From NCBI RefSeq assembly GCF_000003605.2, contig NW_003131864.1, positions 204,040 through 222,325 on the forward strand: a stretch of DNA of 18,286 nucleotides, written 5' to 3'. Made by a program: the position numbers and the translations under genes. This DNA comes from Saccoglossus kowalevskii. Lineage: Eukaryota > Hemichordata > Enteropneusta > Harrimaniidae. Below are positions 10,445 to 18,286 of the stretch, piece after piece (within the stretch, counting starts at the first letter, position 1; the number at the start of each line of letters is the position of its first letter). Under the pieces are notes generated by a model that ran no database searches, had not been told where the DNA came from, and was given only the letters and a program-made list of their open reading frames with translations.

Positions 10445-10457
10445 TTGCTATGACAAC
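10445..10457. promoter_or_regulatory. X-box-like site TTGCTATGACAAC
   Basis: The segment reads A-TTGCTATGACAAC, matching the RFX arrangement with the first base A instead of G and one right-half deviation. Third member of the cluster spanning 10044-10457. Confidence 0.3.
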
Positions 10458-13400
10458 CGCAGACACATCATAATAATTATTCACGAAAAAGCTTATGAAG
10501 ACGTGTTTATTTGTAACAATTATTATGTTGAAATCATTTAGCAAGGGTTTTGTTCATTCAGTACCCTTTCTTGGGATTCACAACAAATCCACGAAAGCCA
10601 CAGTGAAGAAACAAAGTTAATAGGTCGAATATGTCGTCTGCGCACGTTCTCGACATCTAATTTGTTCTCCACATCCAATTAAACATTCTATAACGGTTGC
10701 GTAATTTCTATCTCGTAATCATAATCAATGCCTTTTACTATTCAAGGGCAGAAATGTCGTCGTTGTACAGTCACATCTCCCTAAACAAGAACCTAAATGA
10801 CTGTCATATTTATGTAAATGTTGATCATTGTTCATAAATTATTGAACACGCTGCATATTTTATAATTTCATTCAGCTGCTTTCAGTCATAATTCAAATGC
10901 AAACATATTGAGAATATAACAATTTTGTTTTCACGTGTAACATTCTTAATTTATTTCTGAATTCGCTAATCAACATTAGTTTACTGTGCAACCAATTGTT
11001 AAATACAAAACACTGACAAAAACCTCACTTCCTGAATAAACAGTCCTGTCTCTAATATTTTTTAAAACCTAAGTGATCGATAATCATCTTGTGAACTTAC
11101 GTGAGAATCTTCATAACCACGGTCGTATGGCTTTGTCTTTGATAATGATTCAACAACTGTTCTTGAGGTGCTTCTCCACCGGTCCAATCTGTGTAAAAAT
11201 TCTGTGTAAACTCTGGTCCAGAAAGTCAGACTGTCAAGTTAATTTAGTTTTAATCGTTATTTATATTGTCTGGTTCTTCACTAACAGAAAAATGTTTGCT
11301 TACACAATATACATAGCAAAAGAATAGCAAATAACCGCAATTTCGGGAAAAAAAACATAACAGTTTAACAGTATTCCAAACAATCGTGCGCACGGTAAAT
11401 CTAGATTCTTTTCGAGCCCAGTGTCATAGGCTTTCCACCGTCACACGTTTGTGAAATAGAGAACGTATTAAAATAAAGTTCATACTGCCCAAGCCGTGAA
11501 CAAACTAACTAGATTTTTGCACGAATCGACCCATGGCTGACGAAGTGAATATCAAGAAAACTGGCGACCCTAAGCTCAGACATTTAATGTTGTTATCAGA
11601 CATAAACAGAGGTTAGTCAACAATATGTATGTTAATGACTTTAACAGTTGTTTGTTGAGTTTTACACAAACACAGGTTTAAACATCAGTATAATAATTTT
11701 AGCATGAGAAATTAAATACGATATTAAACATTTAAAAAAAAAAATGACAGTGTGTTATATATGTTGCAGAGTATAATGTGAAATATCTTCACACTGCAAA
11801 TTTGTTGTATATATTTCTATGGGTGTTTATGGTAGATGTGTAAATATATACCAGTACAGTATAGTTGTATAGTTAATTAAAAAGAGTATTTTTTTTTAAA
11901 TACAAAATTTTACATTACCATTCCAGTGAAAATGAAGCAGATTCAGCTACACTGGTTTTGGAATTAATAGAAAAATTTACTCGGTATGAATGTCAAATGG
12001 TGTTGTTCACCAATGTTAGTGAAGTGCAAAACAGTTCAGTATTTTTCACTGAATAACCTACCTTGTAAATTTAATAAAGATAACTATATAACTGTGCATT
12101 TACATTATCCAAGTATTATATGACGTGACAGAATTTAAGGGATAGAGCAATGTTTAATTCCTTTTTTCGAACTCATAGAATATTGAACACCCACCTGTTA
12201 TACATTTTTCGATTGGTCTTTTTTAATTTTGTTCACATAATTTATCATAGTCAAAAACTTTCTGATGAATCAATTATACACCCAGATCAAGTCTTAAGTA
12301 GACCGAGAATACATATATATACATATAAATGTGGTTAGGTGAATTCATCTAATACACAGTCACTGTTTATGGACATCTAGCACCGTCAATTTGGCTTCTT
12401 CAGGTAGTTGAAACATATTTTCATTTCTGGTGTTCAATATATTTACCGTTCAATGGATACATTAGTATAATATGATTACTAAGTTTTATATTTAATGAAT
12501 TCCATGGATTTTACACAGTACGTGCCTTCTAGATACAATGTACGATCCAAACAAGTTTCAAATTAGAATCACCTATGCAGCGTATTAAAACCATTAATAG
12601 CAAAACTACAAACAATACAGTGTAAAAACACCGACATATTTAGACGTTGTCGTACTTTCATGGCCTTTAATTGCCGCTGCATGTTCTAAAAAAAATGTAA
12701 CGAACATTGTGTATGATAACCTGAAATTACATCCCATGTACGCCACGCACGCCCCATAACGATTTGTGGTCTGCTGCAGTTTATGCATATCAGTGATCAC
12801 AAATAACATGTCACTTAGCCATCTGTCTCTATTGTACACCTGAACGGTTACCGATAAAATGCATATCTGATTCCATTCGACATTGTTTACGCGAAAACAG
12901 ATTTAATTGTTTGGAAATATAAGGTTTAAATTACACACAGTTGCAAAATGTTATAAAGACGTCTCTGCAGATTACTCCTTTATAAATTTGAAAGGAAATA
13001 TCAAAATATTTTTCGACGAATGTAATATTGCATGTGTTTCCTGAGACCTGATATAATATCATTCCGTGATTTATTAACGTACACACATTGCTACTCTGTG
13101 TTTAGCTGAGACCACAAGACGTGACCTTTTTCGAAGCAGCTCTGTTTCTGCTTTCTGACAAAGGCAGGTAGTACAATGAACAATTTACCAATATATTGCA
13201 GAATTAATTCACGTTCAGTATTTGGTTAGTGTCTTCATTGATTTACAATTACCGTCTCATCTTGTCACGTGCTATCATTATATATTATACATTTGAAGAA
13301 AAGTGTTTCTGTGTCGTTTACCGTAAGCAGAATGATAGGTGTACAACGTTAGACAATAATCGTGGAAGCTCGCCCGCAATTACGAACAACGAAAACGAAA

Positions 13401-15862
13401 TATGTTTTTTTTTTTAATAGAAGGTAGATCAGTTGTAAATAATTTAGGAATCGTTTAATCTAGTTGGGGTTTTCACTATCGAGATGAAAAAAAAAATTAC
13501 CAGACAGTGTGATTAAATCTTAATTTGAAATACAATAATATAGCCCAGTGAAAGCAATAACACTATTTGAATCGGGAATTTGGTCCAAGGCCGTTATAAT
13601 TAGTGTACATAGTACTACATGTGCATTCTCGAAATAAGATAAAACGGTAGTTCTTGTTTAATGTTACACATTCCAGATTACCCGAGCCAACAATATAGGA
13701 GTATGCTTATTAACTTAAGTTAGTCTTCTCCAAAGATTTGTTGAACAAAGTCGTATTTTCGTTTCGTTATATTTCTTATTAGATATGATGAAACAAGAGC
13801 TGGAACGTATTCAATTAGTTAGTCAGATATTATTGGCGGATGTTGTAAATTAAAGTGCGTTCGTTGTCAGTGTGTGTTTTGTTAATACAAGACATCAAAT
13901 TGTCGTCTGCCAGGCTGTTTAAAATAAACTCACAATTTGTGGTAGCATCATTATATGTCTGTGACTTGTATCTTAAACCGGATAGATTTTATAAATTAAG
14001 TGTTCAAAATACCTTAACATTGACATTAATGAGATTGTGGGGTTGGTTCACGTTTCCAGCAGCACATTTAGCAATGAAACAAAGACTACATCCTGTCCAC
14101 CTGTTAGTCTCACGGGAAACCTAGTTTGGTAAAACGACATTCAGTCCTATGCTGAAGGACGTAGAGATGTAGGTGGTTCATATCTCCATTAAGCAATCAG
14201 TTCTTAACAACATCATTGCTTCAGTATATATCATTGATTTGATTCGCATAAGTCGAACTCTTTGTTCGCTTTGTTCAAATGACAAATGTCTACTTTATGG
14301 GTTAGACTTTAAGTTCAAATCATACGGTTCTCAAGATTTCTCGCATACGCCTTCTGTCTCATAGAACATGTACATCACATGTGAGACGTCAGTCATCTAC
14401 TAGTTCGGTTACTAAATTTGTAAAGTCTCATCTATTCTAATCTCCACATACTTTTTGAGTATATCTGAAAGAATATAAAAATAATTTACGGATGGCGTTG
14501 AACAGTTAACGAGTCGAACACTTTAATATAAGATTAAACATAGGAAATACGATGGAACATTATCCAATACGAAACTGCATCGTCGATTCTGGCATTGATT
14601 CCGTGTTTTTGTTGAAAGCTGAGCAAAGGAGAAACGACATAATCAGTTCCTTACAACACAACCTTTTTTCAGTAATACATCAAATTATGTTTTCCCCTTT
14701 GTCTCGCCTTTTCATTAATCGCCTGTTACCGCAGTGACCAACACTGCTCCGTCGTATCTCACAATAAACACGTGAATGGCGATTACCTGACGGCACTTCA
14801 AATTATCCAGTTTCCCCTTTCTTACTATTCTCTTTGAAATAGTTTGTTGTCTCTGGCATTAGGTTATAGTATATGTGCCAGTACCGAAGCAATAACCACG
14901 AATCTTGAAATGTACAATTGAGGCAGCGCACTAATAAAGGACGCGCGTCTAATTTGAATGGTGGATGAATGAGCACATTGTTCCTGGAGAAATGTCGTTT
15001 GAGTCACGCGAAACATGCTTAAGGGCTAAATAAATATACATATAGTTTGATCACGTTCGGCTTTTCACACTTCTAGAATACACACACTGGCTCCACACTA
15101 CGCAATAAAATCTTTCCGCGGAGAAACTCACATAAACACGTAACTCGCCCATGTTTGGTTCCATTATTACCGGCAAATTCCATGCTTTGAACTGATTTGA
15201 TACACCTCATCTAATTTGCGTTATTCGGTATATACTGCAATACTGCAGCATGCTATTTTTTATTGATATTATTGATTTTTTATTATGGTAATATAAGACA
15301 AAAACGTGCGACATTTAACTATTCACGCTGGGCATAATACATCTTATAATATTTGATTTTAAGATTTATGTTTTTATCTTTGATGGATATTTGGCCAATT
15401 TGTTACATCGAGCAATGAAGACGAATGAGCATCTCAGTATTTGAGAAGGAAAAAGTAATCCCCATTGTTCCAAAGTCAAGGATAGCTTCATATACTTTGG
15501 TATTGAGTCACGGTTATACCATATGTATCATTTTTCTGTGGTTATTTGTTGTACAGTATTTACTTAACATATTGCATTCTGATTCGTGTTTTATGTGTAG
15601 ATAAAAATACACCACCAATCTACTTGTTTCATTACATTTATTCCATATTCCCATATCTATGTTTATATACTGAATCACGTGATATAGGGAAGTGCCATAC
15701 TCGCGATGCATTGCAGCTAATCTAAAGGAGCGATGGTCGTGGTGCCGCGTCCTATTCGATATGGGACTCATAGCCACGTATACAACGCGTGTGAAATACA
15801 TTGTTTACGACCACCGCCTTTGAAATATGTACCTCTCTAACACGTTTTTGTTTTTTATTCAG

Positions 15863-16027
15863 CCGACTGCTCGGACTTATCGAGTCTGTCCAATGGCATC
15901 ACGATGGGCGGTTGGGGACACGGCGATCACATGGCATTTGTATGCAACTCGGGATTTACACTGGTTGGTTCGGTCGCTCTTGGGTGTACAGATGGATCAT
16001 GGAGTGGCAGCGCTCCGACGTGTCTAG
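15863..16027 (+). CDS. Exon encoding a Sushi/CCP domain (first of two)
   Basis: The exon is 165 nt, phase 1-1, with acceptor TTTTTTATTCAG just before it and donor G|GTAAAA at 16028. It encodes a 55-residue module beginning DCSDLSSLSNG and ending SWSGSAPTCL plus a split Gly. The four Sushi cysteines are spaced 26-14-12. The consensus Asn-Gly after C1, the Cys-x-x-Gly-(F/Y) after C2 (CNSGFTLVG) and the Trp between C3 and C4 (DGSW) are all present. C1-C4 spans 52 residues, slightly short for the family's usual 55-60. Sushi modules mediate protein-protein contacts in complement regulators, clotting/melanization proteases and adhesion proteins. The open frame is only about the size of the exon, so simple ORF calling misses it; larger frames here (15801-16031) are shadows. 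Confidence 0.9.
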   Translation, partial: PTARTYRVCPMASRWAVGDTAITWHLYATRDLHWLVRSLLGVQMDHGVAALRRV

Positions 16028-16213
16028 GTAAAATGTATATTTATATTTTAGGGGAACTTCCTGTGAATGATAGTCTTTGAAGGCGCCAATATACATTAAG
16101 TGAAAGAAACCTACGGATTATTTTCGCAAGTAAGCAATGAAGCATGGTATTTTTATCTCACGTACATAGGATTATGTGGTTAATATCTGATATCACTTGT
16201 TCGTAGAGCTGGT

Positions 16214-16243
16214 TGATACGAGTGACGTCATAGTCTAGTATCA
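16214..16243. promoter_or_regulatory. Palindromic CRE inside an inverted repeat
   Basis: TGACGTCA at 16223-16230 is flanked by TGATACGAG (16214-16222) and CTAGTATCA (16235-16243), which are inverted copies at 8 of 9 positions. The octamer is the CREB/ATF/bZIP consensus. Together they could form a cruciform or a composite dimer site. It lies within the intron between the two Sushi exons. Confidence 0.3.
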
Positions 16244-16347
16244 TGTATGAATCAAAGGACGAGTGTATAATACAGCCCATAGCAGGACGAGCTAAACATC
16301 AGGGAATACCGTGCTTCATTGTTCACTTGCGAAGAGATGGTGAATTG

Positions 16348-16720
16348 TTCGAGTTACGGTCACCGAGTTACGAACATCGCCTAAATTTTAGAAACAACGC
16401 CCACTTTTGAGAAACCACGTCCATATTTTAACTCGACGCTCAATTAGCAGATAACAGAACTTACGGGCAGCATGCATTTTTTTTTTAATTTTATGTTGCC
16501 CGTAAATCGAAGTTCGGTTAACTGTTAATTCAAGTTCGAGTATTAAGTAAATTTGGACATTCAACAAAAACAAACATGTGTATTGCCTGTAAATCGAAGT
16601 TCGGTTAACTGTTAATAAAAATTCGAGTAACTAAATTTGGACGTTCAACAAAAACAAACATGTGTATTGCCTGTAAATCGAAGTTTTGTTATCTGTTAAT
16701 TGAACATCGAGTGGCAAATT
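16348..16720. repeat. Foldback element with tandemly amplified right arm
   Basis: The left arm at about 16431-16471 (ACTCGACGCTCAATTAGCAG...) is an imperfect reverse complement of a right arm that occurs three times. The right-arm copies start at 16496, 16583 and 16667, giving periods of 87 and 84 bases. Each opens TTGCCCGTAAATCGAAGTT or TTGCCTGTAAATCGAAGTT and continues through TTCGAGT, a TAAATTTGGAC stretch and ACAAACATGTGTA. The third copy is truncated near 16720 and is the best partner for the left arm, apart from a 5-base gap. Left of the left arm are smaller direct repeats: a 19/20-bp pair at 16386-16404 and 16405-16424 (TTTTAGAAACAACGCCCAC type), and CGAGTTACG twice at 16350-16358 and 16364-16372. 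The whole block appears to be one transposon-derived or satellite-seeding unit. Confidence 0.7.
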
Positions 16721-17025
16721 ACATAATTTATAGTCTCTTGGGTGTACTGCAAACCTTTTGGAAAGTTTCTACTTCTGACCCCCTAGCCTACGCTATGTGA
16801 ACTTCGCGGAAGATCTTAATCGCTATAGGGCGCGACTATTCGAAATATCTGCTATATTTTAGATGTTAACAATATTGTTATTTTTGGCATCTTTCTTTTT
16901 GGCAATTCAGAAAAATATTACAGTCTAATGCGCTCAAAGTCCGCAAAAGTACTACGTAAACTTGGTAAATTTCTACATAAAACATTCAAAGGGAATTTTC
17001 GTTACTTTCGGTATAAGAATTTTGT

Positions 17026-17048
17026 TATATATATATATATATATATAT
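17026..17048. repeat. (TA)n microsatellite
   Basis: About 11.5 uninterrupted TA units. It sits within the possible LINE 3' segment described at 17060-17161. Confidence 0.9.
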
Positions 17049-17059
17049 GTATTTTACAA

Positions 17060-17161
17060 TTTCTGTACATTCTCCAGTGCTTGTGTAATGTTTTGTTTTT
17101 CTGTTATGTATAGTCATATGGGCCTGTGGCCTAAAAGACAATAAACATTATTATAAATAAA
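17060..17161 (+). mobile_element. Possible LINE/SINE 3' tail abutting a splice acceptor
   Basis: The segment is a T-rich stretch, then CATATGGGCCTGTGGCCTAA (17116-17135, containing GGCC-TGT-GGCC), then AATAAA twice (17140-17145 and 17156-17161). A short GGCC hairpin before an A/T-rich AATAAA-type tail is typical of the 3' ends of several animal non-LTR elements. The family is recognised only by general likeness, without coding sequence. The tail ends 12 bases before the second Sushi exon. Confidence 0.35.
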
Positions 17162-17173
17162 TTGTATTTAAAG

Positions 17174-17338
17174 GAGACTGTCCAGACCAGTCACCGCCAA
17201 CTAATGGTCAGCGAATAGGATTGTTAACACATGGCAGTTCTTTAACATTCATCTGCGATTCTGGTTACACACTGGTCGGCGCTGCTATCTTGACCTGTAA
17301 TGATGGCACATGGGACAACACTGCGCCATCTTGTTTTG
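17174..17338 (+). CDS. Exon encoding a Sushi/CCP domain (second of two)
   Basis: The exon is 165 nt, phase 1-1, with acceptor AAAG at 17173 and a strong donor G|GTAAGTG at 17339. It encodes 55 residues from DCPDQSPPTNG to GTWDNTAPSC-Phe plus a split Gly codon. Cysteine spacing (26-14-12) and exon length are identical to the first Sushi exon. By my alignment 26 of 55 residues match (about 47%), including CDSGYTLVG versus CNSGFTLVG. C1 to C4, the Asn-Gly turn and the Trp before C4 are conserved. These features point to tandem exon duplication. The module presumably sits next to the first CCP in an extracellular rod. The protein continues in an exon beyond the window. Confidence 0.92.
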
Positions 17339-17505
17339 GTAAGTGTTATTTTACTTTGTTTTTCTTTCATCTTTTCTTTATCTCATTAATCTCCCCTTCC
17401 TCTTCATTATCCTTCCAATCTTCACAGAATTTCCTTCTGAAAAAAGATGTATATAAATATACAAGTAAATAGTAATCATTTATTCAAGCACGGCAGTCGT
17501 CGCGC

Positions 17506-17517
17506 TGCGCATGTGCG
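17506..17517. promoter_or_regulatory. NRF1-like site TGCGCATGTGCG
   Basis: It differs by one base from YGCGCAYGCGCR (a T where the second GCGC has C, consistent with CpG decay). It lies in a small GC-rich pocket, GTCGTCGCGCTGCGC, that stands out from the AT-rich surroundings. Confidence 0.25.
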
Positions 17518-17803
17518 ACATTTGTATTGATAAACATTGATTTTACCACAATCCAATGCGCTCTTCAAATGGAAATCACAAGTATGAGGTTTGACCTGGG
17601 CGCGATTTGCACTGATTACCGCCGGTGACTCCTTCGATACCTTCCAATCACATGAAAATTATCTATAGACCAGTGGTTTGGGCTGGAATCCAGAGAAGGT
17701 ATAACAAACCACATCCAACTTTTTTTTGTTCAGATATATATCTTCTTCATGGAAAATATGGATGTGGAAAAAAATTCATGATTTAACTAATGATAAATGG
17801 GAT

Positions 17804-17817
17804 GTTGCTATGGCAAC
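17804..17817. promoter_or_regulatory. X-box palindrome GTTGCTATGGCAAC
   Basis: It is one base away from the fully symmetric GTTGCCATGGCAAC and matches the RFX consensus half-sites on both sides. It is the strongest of the X-box-like sites in the window by length of symmetry. It lies in the intron after the second Sushi exon. Confidence 0.4.
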
Positions 17818-17945
17818 ATAAGAATATATAGGCATAATGGTTACCACCATTGATGTTTCAATATCTTCGTTGTCTTTTGGGCTAGAGATCCCAGATTGGT
17901 GTCATTTGAAGGTGTTTTGAATTTATTGTCCAAATAAATGTAAAT

Positions 17946-17971
17946 ATATGCAAATCAGATAATTTGCATAT
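17946..17971. promoter_or_regulatory. Perfect inverted pair of octamer (POU) motifs
   Basis: ATATGCAAAT (17946-17955) and its exact reverse complement ATTTGCATAT (17962-17971) are separated by six bases (CAGATA). Each contains ATGCAAAT, the Oct/POU consensus. Dimeric POU sites in inverted orientation bind POU homodimers in known enhancers; use here is inference. Confidence 0.4.
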
Positions 17972-18286
17972 TCATTTTTATTAATTGTATTGATATTTTT
18001 TCGATATTTGAGCCTCTTCAAACTAACATTTACAGTAATATTGAAAGAATTACTGTTCCAGATGCCAGTAGAATATGACAGTAATACATTCCAACTATTT
18101 AAACTAGTTAATAATGTGAAAAACCTACATCAAAGTCACATGAACTGCAACTTTAGACATTTTTGTTCTTGTAATTGCGTTTGTTCGGCTGTTATCTATA
18201 CAATTCTTTTGACTTATCTTTCTTACTTATTCTGTTTATAATATTCACAGTTTATCCCACTTAGAGAATTCCTTTATTTAACTACT

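Larger units (their letters stand above)
9547..15862 (+). other. Large phase-1 intron (about 6.3 kb) between LDLa and first Sushi exon
   Basis: It starts GTATAT and ends with a T-rich tract and CAG at 15860-15862. I searched all frames by eye for further Cys-rich phase-1 modules and saw none, so the flanking exons may be spliced directly, but a small exon could be missed. It holds a TGACGTCA at 9711-9718 and three X-box-like palindromes between 10044 and 10457. Open frames within it (for example 11073-11327 plus, 15514-15801 minus) have no recognisable domain. Confidence 0.7.
16028..17173 (+). other. Phase-1 intron between the two Sushi exons
   Basis: It begins GTAAAA and ends TTTAAAG at 17173, giving 1146 bases. 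It contains an inverted-repeat CRE (16214-16243), a complex foldback/tandem repeat (16348-16720), a fragment resembling the dispersed CTAGAAGGCGCG motif (16819-16838), a (TA)n run and a LINE-tail-like segment up to the acceptor. The 3' end has almost no pyrimidine tract. When spliced, the flanking exons join as Leu-Gly-Asp-Cys, restoring a normal Sushi-Sushi boundary. Confidence 0.8.
17339..18286 (+). other. Start of the next phase-1 intron, no exon seen
   Basis: After GTAAGT the sequence is pyrimidine-rich then AT-rich. It holds an NRF1-like site (17506-17517), an X-box palindrome (17804-17817), an octamer inverted repeat (17946-17971) and a pyrimidine tract ending CAG at 18248-18250. Reading after that CAG in phase 1 meets a stop within four codons, so it is not a matching acceptor. 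The frame of up to 83 codons at 17990-18241 shows no domain. Confidence 0.65.

Noticed and set aside
11073-11327. 84-codon plus-strand frame with several cysteines and a hydrophobic stretch
   Set aside because: Cysteine spacing fits no known module, no phase-1 acceptor and donor bracket it, and the ATG context is ordinary intron.
13992-14129. Frame containing SCPPVSLTGNLVW, reminiscent of the start of a Sushi domain
   Set aside because: It hits a stop right after the Trp, has no C2-C4 of a Sushi domain and no suitable acceptor; chance resemblance.
15514-15801. 95-codon frame on the minus strand
   Set aside because: No domain, composition typical of chance frames, and it lies in the intron of the plus-strand gene with no splice-site or coding support.
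15801-16031. 76- and 66-codon frames over the first Sushi exon
   Set aside because: Both are in other frames; the true Sushi frame is limited to the exon itself.
16496-16720. The 84-87-bp repeats as a CRISPR array
   Set aside because: Repeats have no regular unique spacers, units are too long, and the setting is an intron of an animal gene.
18248-18286. Pyrimidine tract and CAG as acceptor of the next exon
   Set aside because: Phase-1 reading stops within four codons. Phase 0 is open but cannot follow the phase-1 donor at 17339.

Overview
This is animal genomic DNA: AT-rich, mostly non-coding, with small GT-AG exons far apart. The only confident coding content is three plus-strand exons of one secreted or membrane-anchored modular protein. 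One exon carries two LDL-receptor class A (LDLa) repeats (9313-9546). Two exons carry one Sushi/CCP (complement control protein) domain each (15863-16027 and 17174-17338). All three are symmetric phase 1-1 modules, so they splice together in frame. Several features suggest an invertebrate: AT-rich introns, a retrotransposon fragment, and an extracellular gene assembled from shuffled domains. The sequence does not let me name the phylum.

Layout: 1-339 (minus) holds a broken retrotransposon ORF1-like coiled-coil fragment. From 340 to about 2500 there is repeat-derived DNA, including a foldback element. From about 2500 to 9312 there is non-coding sequence, either upstream of the gene or its 5' introns. 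It contains a possible promoter near 2526-2627, a speculative signal-peptide exon ending at 3059, and an Oct/CRE inverted repeat near 3504-3553. The LDLa exon follows, then a 6.3-kb intron with three RFX X-box-like palindromes. The first Sushi exon comes next, then a 1.1-kb intron holding a complex foldback/tandem repeat and a possible LINE tail that abuts the next acceptor. The second Sushi exon and the start of another intron close the window.

The gene has neither a recognised start nor an end here. The order LDLa-LDLa-CCP-CCP is found in extracellular recognition proteins, for example insect modular serine proteases upstream of Toll and melanization cascades, and some complement components. 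No protease, MACPF or transmembrane segment is visible, so the family stays open. I found no RNA gene, no CRISPR array, no intact mobile element and no clearly new molecular system. The most unusual signals are regulatory palindromes (X-box, CRE, octamer) and the repeat architecture of the intron between the two Sushi exons.
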